Source: Muscardinus avellanarius
Lineage: Eukaryota; Chordata; Mammalia; Rodentia; Gliridae
NCBI GenBank assembly: GCA_963383645.1
Contig: OY726560.1
Location: forward strand, 155,782,488 to 155,846,487
Direction of reading: 5' to 3'
DNA: 64,000 bases
Shown here one piece after another: positions 1 to 9,999 of the stretch. A program made the translations under genes and the position numbers. A model generated the notes under the pieces. The model ran no database searches and was not told the origin of the DNA. It was given only the letters and a program-made list of their open reading frames with translations. Numbering within the stretch: the stretch's first letter is position 1; each line of letters begins with the position of its first letter.

Positions 1-104
1 GGTTCTACGCTTGCCCAGAACACCACAGAGTGGAAAAGTCTAGAAGCTTTTATTTGTTGTTCATGGAGTCGAGTGGAAGCCAACAGGAGTCAAGAAAGTT
101 CCCC

Positions 105-470
105 GAGCTGGGCCTGGTGGCGCACCCCTGCAGTCCAGTATGTGGGAGGCTGAGACAGGAGGATCACAGGTGTGAGGACAGTCTCAACAAGTGAGATTCT
201 GCCGGGCGCGCTGGCGCATGCTTGTAATCCCCGCGCTTGGGAGGCGGAGACAGGAGGATCGCGCAGGTTCTCTGGCTTAAGAGACCCTGTTTCCAAAATA
301 AATATATAAAATAGGTCTGGGAGTGTAGGTCGGAGGTAAAAGGGTTTCCAGGAACCCCAGTACCACCAAAAAAAGTGAGATTCTCATCAACCTAGCGAGA
401 CCGTTTTCAAATAAATATAAAATAGTAGCTCAGAGGTAGAATGCCTCTAGGTTAAATCCCCAGTGCCACA
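105..470 (+). mobile_element. B1-ID SINE split by a nested SINE
   Basis: The B1 head (GAGCTGGGCCTGGTGGCGCA) starts near 105. The element is interrupted at 201-372 and resumes with CATCAACCTAGCGAGACC and an ID end finishing CCCCAGTGCCACAAG. The two halves join in the expected order, so this is one older copy carrying a younger insertion. Confidence 0.85.
201..372 (+). mobile_element. Type 2 B1-ID SINE nested in the 105-470 copy
   Basis: It begins GCCGGGCGCGCTGGCGCATG and ends at the A-run after CCCCAGTACCACC. AAGTGAGATTCT flanks it at 189-200 and 373-384, a 12-bp target-site duplication. The middle is shortened (CAGGTTCTCTGGCTTAAGAG), so the type 2 hairpin is missing one arm. Confidence 0.9.
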
Positions 471-472
471 AG

Positions 473-523
<51 letters not shown>

Positions 524-540
524 GAGAAAGACAGGAAGAA
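471..540 (+). repeat. (GAAA)n microsatellite
   Basis: About 65 bp of GAAA units directly follow the ID end of the preceding SINE, so it probably grew from the SINE tail. Confidence 0.95.
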
Positions 541-551
541 AAGAGAAAATA

Positions 552-765
552 AGCCAGGAGTGGTGGCACATGCCTGTAATTCCAGTACTTGGGAGGCTGA
601 AACGGGAGATCACAGGTTCCAGGACAGCCATAGCAACTCAGGAAGATCATGCTTTCCAAAAAAAAATGAGAGAGAAAGAAAAGAATAGGGCTGGTGGTAT
701 AGCCTGGAGATAAGATGTCCCTGGGTTCAATCCCCAGTACCAAAACAAACAAACAAATAAAAATA
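552..765 (+). mobile_element. B1-ID SINE, type 1
   Basis: The head is AGCCAGGAGTGGTGGCACAT, with an A/GA-rich linker near 655-690, then GGGCTGGTGGTATAGCCTGG and CCCCAGTACCAAAACAAAC. Confidence 0.85.
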
Positions 766-774
766 AATAATTAG

Positions 775-967
775 AGCCGGGTGTGGTGGCTCACTCTTGT
801 AATCCCAGCATTCAGGAGGCTGAGACAGGAAGATAGCAGCTCGTGGACGGCCTCAGCTACTTAATGAGGCCCTTTGCAACTCAGTGAGACCCTGTTTCAA
901 AATAAAGAATAAAAAATAGAGCTGGCACTGTAGCTTGGAGGTAGAATGTGCCTGGGTTCCTGCAAAA

Positions 968-1006
<39 letters not shown>

Positions 1007-1007
1007 G
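775..1007 (+). mobile_element. B1-ID SINE, type 1, with (AAAT)n tail
   Basis: The head is GAGCCGGGTGTGGTGGCTCA. The ID half stops early at GCCTGGGTTCCTGC and is followed by (AAAT)n at 965-1007. Confidence 0.85.
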
Positions 1008-1060
1008 GGCTGGGAGTATAGCTCAGAGGTAGAATGTGGCTGAGTTCAATACCCAGTAAC
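1008..1060 (+). mobile_element. Isolated ID half of a B1-ID SINE
   Basis: Only the second monomer is present: GGGCTGGGAGTATAGCTCAG through ACCCAGTAACAA. It sits head-to-tail after the preceding SINE. Confidence 0.75.
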
Positions 1061-1265
1061 AATGACAGAAGTTCCCAGGGCCCTCATGCGGCAACTTCCC
1101 AGCGCATCCATCTCTGCGCCCCACTCCTGGAATGTTAATTTTCCTGTAGCAGGCCAGGCACACTATACCCAGCCCTACAGGCCCCTCCCACACAGGCCAC
1201 AGACATCACAGCCACCTGAGGACCCTGTGGGGAGGCCACAGGTAACTGCTAGCAATAGCCAAGTA

Positions 1266-1486
1266 GAGCCAGGAGTGGTGGACATTCTTGTAATCCCAGC
1301 ATTCGGGAGGCTGAGACAGGAGGATCGCGGTTCGCCGACAGCCTCAGTTACTTAGTGAGGCCCTTTACAACTTAGTGAGACCCTGTTTCAAAATAAAAGA
1401 ATAAAAAATAGGGCTGGGGGTGTAGCTTGGAGGCAGAATGCCCCTGGGTTCCATCCCCAGACCCGCAAAATAAAGAAATAAAGAAT
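1266..1486 (+). mobile_element. B1-ID SINE, type 1
   Basis: Both halves are present: GAGCCAGGAGTGGTGGACAT, the linker AAAATAAAAGAATAAAAAAT, and the ID end with CATCCCCAGACC. The 1062-1265 stretch before it is unique sequence. Confidence 0.88.
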
Positions 1487-1492
1487 GAACCG

Positions 1493-1678
1493 GGTGTGGT
1501 GGCGCACACTTGTAATCCCTGCACTTGGGAGGCGGAGACAGGAGGATCGCGCAGGTTCAAAGCCAGCCTCACTGGCTTTAAGAGACCCTGCTTCCAAATT
1601 AGAAAAGTATAAAAATAGGTCTGGGAGTGTAGCCCGGAGGTAGAAGGGCTTCCAGGAACCCCAGTACCATCAAAAAAA
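1493..1678 (+). mobile_element. Type 2 B1-ID SINE with hairpin
   Basis: CCGGGTGTGGTGGCGCACAC is followed by CTGCACTTGGGAGGCGGAGA. AAAGCCAG (1559-1566) pairs with CTGGCTTT (1572-1579). The end is GGGCTTCCAGGAACCC with a poly-A/GA tail. Confidence 0.9.
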
Positions 1679-1765
1679 AAAAAAAAAAAAAAAAAGAAGA
1701 AGAAAGAAAGAAAGAAAAAAAAAAAGAAAAAGAATGAATGAAAGAAAGGAAGGAAGGAAGGAAAA
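1669..1765 (+). repeat. Poly-A / GAAA / GGAA tail tract
   Basis: A purine-only tract trails the type 2 SINE. Its complement gives the Phe/Ser-rich false frames on the other strand. Confidence 0.9.
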
Positions 1766-1986
1766 AAGCCAAGTACAGGACAGAGAGGGTAGCCAGGCTC
1801 CCCAGAGCTGTGCACACCTCTAAAGAGCCCCGCTGTCCATCAAAGGATGCTATCGGCCCCAAGTAGAAGTGGTTTTAGTGTCTAATCCCCCTGGTGTAAC
1901 CTTCAGTCCAATCAACTGAAAAATACCTTGTTAGCAGATCTGACTTGAGCTGAGAGTCTGTCCTCCCAAGGGAAACTCAGTATTTA

Positions 1987-1993
1987 AAAAAAA

Positions 1994-2041
<48 letters not shown>

Positions 2042-2045
2042 AAAA
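1987..2045 (+). repeat. (GAAA)n microsatellite
   Basis: GAAA units lie in otherwise unique sequence, with no ID end next to them. Confidence 0.93.
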
Positions 2046-2361
2046 AATCACTCGTCTCTGCCTTTCCCTGAAAATCAACGGGCAAGGCCCACTTTGGGGT
2101 CCGCTGCCAGCCAGGGCAGCCTGAGCATGCCGTCCCCGGGCTCACGGTGCCTTCCTGACCTTGACAGCACCGCTGTTTGCCCACAGCCGGCCTGGCCCTT
2201 GCACGTGGTCGCTGGCCAGGGCATCTCAGGGGACGCGTCCTGCGCTCAGGTGGGAGCTGCGGTTCTGTGGGCCTTGCACTTGCAGACGCTGCTGTCTACC
2301 TGCACAGAGTAGGGCGCCGGCTTGGCCCTCGCGCCTCTGCTGGCGGCCTCACATTCAGGGT
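2046..2361. other. Unique GC-rich spacer
   Basis: About 315 bp between repeats. Short overlapping open frames occur here, but none shows a domain, a start context or a splice pattern that supports a gene. Confidence 0.5.
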
Positions 2362-2427
2362 TTTTTTTTTTTTTGGTGGTACTAGGGGTAGAACCCAGAG
2401 GCTTTCTACCTCCGAGCTATACTCCCA

Positions 2428-2487
<60 letters not shown>

Positions 2488-2613
2488 GAAACAGGGTCTC
2501 ACTAAGTTGCTGAAAGCCTCACTAAGTAGCTAAGGCTGGCTTCGAACCTGTGCGATCCTCCTGTCTCAGCCTCCCAAGCACGGGGATTACAAGCGTGAGC
2601 CACCACGCCCAGC
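2362..2613 (-). mobile_element. B1-ID SINE, type 3, linker expanded to (TA)n
   Basis: Antisense ID (GGTGGTACTAGGGGTAGAAC) is followed by (TA)n at about 2430-2484 in place of the usual A-rich linker, then antisense B1 ending GAGCCACCACGCCCAGCC. Confidence 0.9.
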
Positions 2614-2682
2614 CTCACATTCAGTTTGTGCCAGGAAAAAATGGAGCAGGGGCTGTTAGTTTTTCTCTCCCTGGCTTCCACT

Positions 2683-3066
2683 GTTTTTTTTTTTGGTACT
2701 AGGGATTGAACCCAGGGGTATTCTACCTCTGAGCTACAACCCCAGCCCTATTTTTTATTCTTTATTTCTATTTATTTATTTATTTATTTATTTATTTATG
2801 CTGGAGATTGAACCCAGGGGCAGAATTCTGTCTCTGAGCAACACCCCAGCCTATTTTTTTTTTTTTTTCTGTACTGGGGATGGAACTCAGGGGCATTCTA
2901 CCTCCAAACTACACACCCAGCCTATTTTTTTATTCTTTATTTTGAAACAGTGTCTCACTGAGTTGCATAGAACCTCACTAAGTAGCTGAGGCTGTCGGTG
3001 AACCACAATCCTCCTGTTTCAGCCTCCCGAATGCTGGGATTACAAGCGTGCGCCATCACGCTGGCT
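2683..3066 (-). mobile_element. Tandem antisense ID halves plus one B1 half
   Basis: Three antisense ID modules begin near 2694 (GGTACTAGGGATTGAACCCA), 2799 (ATGCTGGAGATTGAACCC) and 2870 (CTGTACTGGGGATGGAAC). They are separated by (TTTA)n and poly-T, and one B1 half ends at CATCACGCTGGCTC. This looks like repeated insertion into SINE tails. Confidence 0.85.
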
Positions 3067-3139
3067 CAATTCGATTTCAATAGTATAATGAAAACTCACT
3101 GTAACCCTGCTGCCTGTCTGAACCGTTTATTCATATTTG

Positions 3140-3335
3140 GCTGTGGGGGGTACTGGGAATTGAACCCAGGGGCATTCCACCTACCCCCACGCTATTCTAT
3201 TTTTTATTGGGAAATAGCGCCTCACTAAGTTACAGAGGGCCTATGTCGCTGAGGCTGGCCGTGAGCCTGTGATCCCGCTGCCTCATCCTCTTAAGTACCA
3301 GGGTAACAAGTGTGTACCACCACGTCTGGCTCATA
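3140..3335 (-). mobile_element. B1-ID SINE, type 1
   Basis: Antisense ID GGGTACTGGGAATTGAACCC is joined to antisense B1 ending GTGTACCACCACGTCTGGC. It is more diverged than most copies. Confidence 0.85.
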
Positions 3336-3399
3336 TTTGGCACGTTTAGTTCCACCTTTCCCCTCTCTATATACTTCTCCCTGAGTCTTTTGAAAGCCA

Positions 3400-3626
3400 A
3401 TTACAAGCCTGGTGTGGGGGGGGGGCACGCTTGTAATCCCAGTCCTGGAGAGGCTGAGAGAAAGAAGGATCACAGGTTCAAAACCAGCCTCAGCAATTTA
3501 GCAAGGCTCTCAGCAACTTAGCGAGACCTTGTTTCTAAATTAAAAAAAAAAAACAGGGCTAGAGGAGTAGCTCGGAGGTAGATTTACCCTGGATTCAATC
3601 CCCAGCACCCCCCCCCCAAAAAAAAA
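3400..3626 (+). mobile_element. B1-ID SINE, type 1
   Basis: The B1 head carries a G-run at about 3414-3425. The ID half ends CCCCAGCACC followed by C- and A-runs. Confidence 0.85.
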
Positions 3627-4724
3627 AGCCAATTGTAAGCGCCATGACATTTTGTTCCTGCTAGACAGCGTAGTTAAGCGTCCCGAGTCCACATAGTCAA
3701 GGCCTGGCCCCTGGTGGTGCTCTTGGGCGGCGGAATCTTTAGGAGGTAAGGCCCTAGGGGAGGACTTTAGGTTGTTGCGTGTGCGCCCTTGATGGGGCTA
3801 GTGGAGCTCCAGCCTCCTTCCCTTCTCTCTCTCGCTTCCTCGGCATAAAGTGAGAGGTTTTGGTCTGTCACAAATTCCTGCCACAGAACACTGAGTTACA
3901 CAGAAAAACAAAAGCTGTTTCTTTCACTCAGATAGTTTGAAATGCACTAGCTAATGCCTAGACCATTTTCAGATTTCCCCAAAGTCATCCTCAAATGTCC
4001 CTTGTAGAATGTGCTTGGGGTTGTCCTTGGGTTCATACACTGGATTTGGTGGCCACAGGGTCTGCTGGCCCTCTCAGTGAGTATTAGGCCATCTTCTGGC
4101 TTCTCTTTGGAGCCTGTGGGTGGGCCCAGCTTAGAGCCAGAAACCTAACTCCTGGGGGGAGCGGGCACTTACTCTTCCTAAGGCAATAAAAATGTACGTG
4201 CAGTATCTGACAAATCATTTTAAAATTTCATATGAATGGTTTCTTGATGTAAAAAATTGATAACATCTTTATCACATTTTGGCAGCACTGTAGAGTGGGG
4301 CAGGAGAAACTGTGTTTGTGTTAAACATCGGCCAAGCAGGAGACCTGGGGTGCGCTGATGTGGGAGACGATAAGCAGGGAAACCCTGACAACATGCTCGC
4401 AGCTTGCACAAGGATCGAACGCTGCCTGGCTTTGGCACCAGGTGGGTTTCAGCCAGGGAGTGTGAGTGCTAGTGAGGATTTAGGACGCTTTGGCTGGGAA
4501 GCAACCTGCGTTTCACTAAATCCATTCCCACCCAAGAGGAACAATGAATGTGATTTTTATAAGACTTTGTACAAATAAGTACCATTTGCTGTGTGTGTAA
4601 AATGCTCAGGGTGGTGTGTGGCTCACGGTACGTGCTCAGAGCAGATGCTGCCGTCTGTGCAGGTGTGCAGGCCCCGGGCTGGCGTCAGTGCCCTGCAACT
4701 ACTCTCTTGAGATTCTTCACACTC
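3627..4724. other. Unique spacer, no gene recognised
   Basis: About 1.1 kb free of SINEs. Open frames reach at most 88 codons (4312-4578) and show no recognisable domain. I see no clear exon signals. Confidence 0.5.
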
Positions 4725-4916
4725 TATTTTATTTTATTGTGTGGGTCTGGGGATGGAACCCAGAGGGCATTCGACCTCCGAGCCCTATTTTTTATTCTTT
4801 GTTTTGGGACAGGGTCTCACTAAGTTGCAGAGGGCCTAAGGAGCTGAGGCTGTCCGTGAACCGTGATCCTCCAGTCTCAGCCTCCCGAATGCTGGGATTA
4901 CAAGCGTGCGTCACCA
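4725..4916 (-). mobile_element. B1-ID SINE, type 1
   Basis: Antisense ID GTGTGGGTCTGGGGATGGAA is joined to antisense B1 ending ACAAGCGTGCGTCACCAC. CpGs survive in the B1 half, which suggests a younger copy. Confidence 0.88.
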
Positions 4917-5618
4917 CTACCTCCTTCTTCATACTCTTTAAATAAAAACCCTGCATTTAATTTGCACTGGGCCCTGCAATTCAAAAGTCTTCCCATCTCT
5001 CATCCAGCAGTGGGAGCAGCGGACAGGTGGGCATTAACTGAGACTCCACTCTTGCCCACCATAGACACTTCTGGCATAGGCAGCCCCGAATTCTGCATCC
5101 CATACCTGAGCCTCTCCAACATCAGAGGGTCCCATCCACCTGCACTTAAGATGGGCCTGAAGCACAGAAGAGAAAGTAGGTAGGAGGGGGACCCCACAAG
5201 CGACTGTCATTCATGGGGACAGGAGCCGGTAGCGAAATGAACTGGGTTCCTGCCCTTGAGAGAGACAGTTCTGAAACATCTCAGAGTAGACATCTCAGAG
5301 TTCCCACCAGAATCCAGCCTTCAGTGCCCCTTCCTTCTTCTGCTTCCTGGGTGTCTGCTAATCAGATCACCTGTACCTAAGACGTGACGAGGTTCTGTTT
5401 CTGGGAGCATGCAGGCTGAGACAGTCTGGGCAGGGGGTGTTCAGTAGTGCATGCCTGTGAGTAAGAGCACTCTCAGCTCAAAGGGTACTGATGAGTCTCG
5501 GAGCTAAATTTGGAAAGCACCTGGTCAGGCCCTGGCACCTAGAAGGAGCTTAGGAGCTCTGGAAGGAGTAGCTGTTAGTGTAACCTCCCCTCTGTCACCA
5601 AGTGGGACAGGCACTGTA
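4917..5618. other. Unique spacer, nothing recognised
   Basis: About 700 bp with no repeat that I can name and no supported coding region. One frame (4863-5183) starts inside the preceding SINE. Confidence 0.5.
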
Positions 5619-6078
5619 TCAGTTTCCTCCTGCTGCTGTAACAACACAATACACACACTGGGTAGTGTGATACCCAGACTTTTATTCTCTCACAATTCTG
5701 GTAGCCAGCAATCTGAAATCGGGGTGTGGATGGGGCCATGCTCTCTGGAGCTCTGGGGGAGGAGCTTCCTGCCTCTTCCCAGCCCCAGGGGGTGGCGGTG
5801 GTCCCTGGCAGCCCTTGGCTTGTGGGTGCATCCCTCCTGTCTCACCCCAGTTTTTGTCTCCATCACGGTTCTGGCTTCTCACTGTGTGACTGAGTGTGTG
5901 CCCTTGTTCCCACCTCTTAGATGGACACCTGTCATTGGGTTACAGACACTCGAATTCGGCATGACATCATCTCAATTTAGTTATACCTGCAAAGACCCTG
6001 TTTTCATTCAGGTCACATTCACGGGCACCAGAGGTTGGGACTTGACGTATCAGTAGGGGGAACACAGTTCTACTCAGA
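5619..6078 (-). mobile_element. Antisense MaLR LTR, MLT1-like
   Basis: Read in reverse, this matches my recollection of the MLT1 LTR in order. The + strand shows TGTATCAGTTTCCT near 5619, TTTATTCTCTCACAATTCTG, TTGGCTTGTGGGTGCATC, GACACCTGTCATTGGGTTA, TGCAAAGACCCTGTTTTCAT and AGGTCACATTCACGGGCACC. It is an ancient non-autonomous ERVL-type retrotransposon LTR. No internal region accompanies it, so it is a solo LTR. Confidence 0.8.
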
Positions 6079-6097
6079 ACGAGGCAGAGCGGAAGCC

Positions 6098-6724
6098 CGG
6101 CATGGTGGCCTACACGTGTCATCCGGTCCTTAGGAGGCTGACACAGGGGGATTGCAGGTTGGAAGTCAGCTTCAGAAACTTAATGAGACCTCATTTCAAA
6201 ATTAGAAAATAGAGCCAGGCGTTGTGGGCACACTTGTAATCCCAGCATTCGGGAGGCTGAGACCGGAGGATCGCGGTTCATGGACAGCCTCAGCTACTTA
6301 GTGAGGCCCTCTGCAACTCAGTGAGACCCTGTTTCAAAATAATTAAAAAAAAATAGGGCAGGGGGTGTAGCTTGGAAGTAGAATGTCCCTGGGTTTCATC
6401 CCACAAAAAAAAAAAAATTGAAAATAGCCAGGCATGGTGGCACACGCTTGTAATCCCAGTACCTGGGAGACTGAAACAGAGAGATTGCAGGTTCAAGGAC
6501 AGCCTCAGCAAATAGTGAGACTTTCATCAACCTAGTGAGACTCTGTTTCAAAACAAAAATAAAATGTGGGGCTGGGGGTGCAGCCCAGAGGTAGAATGCC
6601 CCTGGGTTCAAGCCTTGTACCACATAAATATGTACACATAAAAATAAATAAAAAGTTCTGGGAGTGTAGCTTGGAGGTAGAATGCTCTTGGGTTCAATCC
6701 TCAGTACCAAAAAAAAAAAAAAAA
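6098..6724 (+). mobile_element. Head-to-tail train of three B1-ID SINEs
   Basis: B1 heads occur near 6098 (AGCCCGGCATGGTGGCCTAC; this copy lacks the ID half), 6212 (AGCCAGGCGTTGTGGGCACA) and 6427 (AGCCAGGCATGGTGGCACAC). The last copy has two ID modules, near 6568 and 6657. All share one orientation. Confidence 0.85.
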
Positions 6725-6939
6725 GAGTGGGATCTATGTAAGGTGAAACGCATTACACTCTGGGATTACTTCACGTGTCACCTGAATTTACACGGTTTGC
6801 ACTACTCTGTTACCATGAGGAAGCTGGACCTCTTCGAGGGAATACAGCCATGTTTGACATGGCCTTTGTAAGCGAGCAGAGAACTTAACAGGCCATAATC
6901 CCAACTGGGCTTTTCCCACAGAGCTATTTATAAATAGCC

Positions 6940-7090
6940 TCAGATGTTAATTATTAATGCATATAAAATATTTATTAAGCACTTAATTTATGCCAGGCTC
7001 CTGTGCCGGGCACTAGAGAGTCAAAGAAGAATCGGGCACAGGCTTGGCCCTCAAAGAGCTCCCGTCCACTGGACACCAGTGGTAACAACT
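6940..7090 (+). mobile_element. Old mammalian interspersed repeat
   Basis: TATTTATTAAGCACTTAATT, ATGCCAGGCTCCTGTGCCGG and GGCCCTCAAAGAGCTCC follow the order of a widely dispersed MIR/L2-age repeat. I cannot assign the subfamily. Confidence 0.5.
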
Positions 7091-7098
7091 CACAGATT

Positions 7099-7282
7099 CA
7101 GCTGGGCGTGTGGCTCACGCTGCAATCACAGTACTTGAGAGGCTGAGATGGGAGGACTGCAGGTTCATCGAGACAGCCTCAGCAAACAGCGAGCCTGTTA
7201 TCAACCTAGCGAGACCCTGTTTCAAAATAAAAATAAAACAAGAGTGTAGCTCTGAGGTGGAATGCCCCTGGGTTCAATCCCC

Positions 7283-7336
<54 letters not shown>

Positions 7337-7342
7337 ACACGC
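7099..7342 (+). mobile_element. B1-ID SINE ending in (CA)n
   Basis: The B1 head is CAGCTGGGCGTGTGGCTCAC. The ID end CCCCAGTAACACACAC runs without a break into (CA)n at about 7287-7342. Confidence 0.88.
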
Positions 7343-7576
7343 CAGGCCTGGTGGTGCACACTTGTAATCCCAGTACTTTGGAGGCTAAGACAGGAGTACT
7401 ACTGGTTCAAGGACAACCTCAGAAAGTAGTGAGACTCCCATCAACCTAGCGAGACTCTGAAATGAAATCAGGCTGGGGTATAGCTAGACAGTAGAATGAA
7501 TGCCCCCGGGTTCAATCCCCAGTAACACACACATGCACACACGCACGCACACACACACACGCGCGCGCACACACAT
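7343..7576 (+). mobile_element. B1-ID SINE ending in mixed (CA)n(CG)n
   Basis: The head is GCCAGGCCTGGTGGTGCACA. The ID end CCCCAGTAACACACACATGC continues into CA with a short CGCGCGCG core at about 7560-7567, an alternating purine-pyrimidine tract. Confidence 0.87.
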
Positions 7577-7865
7577 CACCTCGCAGGTTGGAGCTGGAGC
7601 ACAGGTCTTGAGGCGCTGCCTCTCTCCCGTCTGTGGTCCCAGGGAGCTGATTCCGGGCAAGATGGACACCCAGGAGCCACTGCTGTGCTGCCTGGCTGTG
7701 CTCAGCTGGGAGAGCGGTTCTTTGTATGACTCTGACCTTCTGACCACACAGTTTGGGATAGAGTGTGCCCCTCTCTGGGCCTTCTTCTCTTCCTGGGTAA
7801 AAATAAGCAAATGCCACAGTGGGAAAGGCTGGACTTTCCATCATCATTACAGGAAACAGAATTAA

Positions 7866-8075
7866 CCAGCCGGGCGCGGTGGCACAGGCCTGACATCCCA
7901 GTCCTCGGGAGGCGGAGACGAGGATGGCCATCCACAGGCGGTCTTAGCACTCAGTGAGGCCCTCCACAGCTTAGTGAGGACCTGGTTCAAAATAAAAAAT
8001 AAAAAGTGCTGGGAGTGTGGCTCAGAGGTAGAATGCTCCTGGGTTCAATCTCCAGTACCCCCCCAAAAAATTAAC
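7866..8075 (+). mobile_element. B1-ID SINE, type 1
   Basis: The head is AGCCGGGCGCGGTGGCACAG, the linker CAAAATAAAAAATAAAAAGT, and the ID end TCTCCAGTACCCCCCC. Confidence 0.88.
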
Positions 8076-8196
8076 TTAGATATGTATCAATGTATCGCAT
8101 TTACTCTGCTGTCAGGAACAGCTATCAACCGGCTCTGTACTATTGTTTACATTTCACAACATTCCTATGAGGTGTAGACTGTTTTTTGTTTGTAAT

Positions 8197-8392
8197 TTTT
8201 TTTTTTTTTTTTGGTGGTACTGGGGTTCCTAAAAATCCTTCCACCTCCGAGCTATACTCCCAGACCTATTTTATATTTTTATTTGGAAACAGGGTCTCTT
8301 AAGCCAGCACGGCTGGCTTCGAAACTGCGCGATCCTCGTCTCCGCCTCCCAAGCGCGGGGATTACAAGCGTGCGCCACCACACCCGGCTGTA
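8197..8392 (-). mobile_element. Type 2 B1-ID SINE with hairpin
   Basis: Antisense ID GGTGGTACTGGGGTTCCTAA, then AAGCCAGC (8301-8308) and GCTGGCTT (8312-8319) as a tight inverted repeat, then antisense B1 ending GCGCCACCACACCCGGCT. Confidence 0.9.
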
Positions 8393-8800
8393 ATTCTTTT
8401 TTGTACTGGGGACTGAATCAAGACACATTCTACTCTTAGTTATCCCTTTTTATTTAATTTTAAAATCTAAGCCGGGTGTGGTGGCGCACGCTTGTAATTT
8501 CAGCTCTTAGAAGGCTAAGACAGGAGGATCGCACAGGTTTGAAACCCAGCCTCAGCTACTTAGTGAGACCTTGATTCCAAATAAAGCATAAAAAAGGTCT
8601 GGGAGTGTAGCCCAGAGGTAGAAAAGCCCCTGGGTTCCACCCCCAGTACCACGAAAATAAATAATTAATAAAATCTTAAATAGGGTCTCACTAAGTTGCT
8701 GAGGGCCTCACTAAATTTCTGAGGCTGGTATCAAACCTGCGACTCTCCTGTGTCCGCCTCCTAAGTACTGGATGAGGGTGTGTGCCACCATGCCCAGATG
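8393..8800 (-). mobile_element. B1-ID SINE split by an opposite-strand SINE
   Basis: Its ID half is at 8400-8467 (TTGTACTGGGGACTGAATCA) and its B1 half at 8683-8800 (GGGTCTCACTAAGTTGCTGA to CACCATGCCCAGATGG). A + strand copy lies between them. Confidence 0.82.
8470..8668 (+). mobile_element. Type 3 B1-ID SINE nested in an antisense copy
   Basis: The head is AGCCGGGTGTGGTGGCGCAC and the end ACCCCCAGTACCACGAAAAT. AAAATCT near 8462 and again near 8670 are the likely target duplication. Confidence 0.85.
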
Positions 8801-8998
8801 GATTCTGCATTTTTTCAAGATGAGCTGAGAATCCAGCAGAGCAGTCTGCTGGTGGCATGGCATTTGGCACGTGGCTCTCTTTCCTACTTGTGCCAGTTAT
8901 CCAGTGAGTGGGTGATTCTACAATTTCTGGGGACCCTTGCACCCTCCAATCCTGCTGGTTCTGGAAATACCCACTGGGAAGGTCCTGTGCTTAGCTGC

Positions 8999-9000
<2 letters not shown>

Positions 9001-9045
<45 letters not shown>

Positions 9046-9236
9046 TACTCGGGCTTAAACCCAGGGCATTCTACTTTGGGCCACACTCACAGCCTTATTT
9101 TATTTTTATTTGGAAGCAGAATCTCGTTGAGTTGCAGAGGGGCTCACTAAGTCGCTACGGCTGTCCTCAAACCTGCACTCCTCCTGTCTCAGCCTCCCAA
9201 GCACTGGGGTTACAGGAGCGTGCCGCCACGTCGGGC
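9001..9236 (-). mobile_element. B1-ID SINE with (GT)n at its 3' end
   Basis: (GT)n at about 9001-9044 is the complement of a CA tail. It is followed by antisense ID GGTACTCGGGCTTAAACCC and antisense B1 ending GCCGCCACGTCGGGC. Confidence 0.88.
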
Positions 9237-9758
9237 CCCTCAGCTGCATTTGACAGTGGCTGCGTTCACTTGGCTCAAGCAGCTATGGGGGAGACTCCTA
9301 CTGAGTGGCTGGGCTGCCAGTGGTCAGAACTTCTCACAGGACGGTACGTGTGGGAAAGGCGTGGAGCCCTAGTTTTAAAAGCGGGCTCCCGGGGGTGGTG
9401 GGAAACGCCGCCGACACGGGGCCAGTTTTCAGCTTTCATCTGGTCACCACTGGTGGCTGGGAACGGGCCCTCCAGTCTCTGCCTACTCATGAGGATTCTC
9501 TAAAGAGTTTTCAATAAATTTCATTTATTAACGAGGAGCTGTTCCGCTGAAAAAAAGAATAACATTTGCAAATAACCTCCTATTACTTCAGGCCTTGGTT
9601 TTTACTGTATTATGGAAGAATTGGCAAGAACCTTCTTAAGCCTGCCACGCTTTTCTGGAGCGGCGTTTGATGTGAACACTCAAAATGCCCACGTCCAGCA
9701 GCCTGTTAAATCCTATTGCTAAAACGCAGGGCGAGGCAACTGTTCCGAACAGGAAAGT
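9237..9758. other. Unique spacer
   Basis: About 520 bp without recognisable repeats. A 188-codon frame (8937-9503) crosses the (GT)n tract and the SINE, so it is not a gene. Confidence 0.5.

Positions 9759-9790
<32 letters not shown>
9759..9790 (+). repeat. (CTGT)n microsatellite
   Basis: Eight CTGT-type units abut the 3' end of an antisense SINE. Confidence 0.92.
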
Positions 9791-9791
<1 letters not shown>

Positions 9792-9992
9792 TGATGCTGG
9801 GGATGGAACCCAGGGGCATTCTACCTCCGAGCTACACTCCCCAGCCTGATTTTTTATTCTTTATTTTAAAACAGGGTCTCACTAAGTCACAGAGGGCCTC
9901 ACTAAATAGCTGAGGCTGTCTGTGAACCAGGATCCTCTTGTCTCAGCCTCCCGAATGCTGGGATTACAAGTGTGCGCCACCACGCCTGGCTG
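9791..9992 (-). mobile_element. B1-ID SINE, type 1
   Basis: Antisense ID TGATGCTGGGGATGGAACCC through antisense B1 ending GCGCCACCACGCCTGGCT. Confidence 0.9.
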
Positions 9993-9999
9993 AAAGCTT

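Noticed and set aside
471..2045. CRISPR-like or satellite array in the repeated GAAA blocks
   Set aside because: These are simple microsatellites on SINE tails, with no regular spacer-repeat pattern.
4312..4578. Coding exon or processed pseudogene
   Set aside because: The frame is short, no protein family is recognised, and I see no poly-A tail or target duplication that would mark a retrocopy.
8937..9503. 188-codon open frame on +
   Set aside because: It crosses a (GT)n tract (poly Cys-Val) and a SINE.
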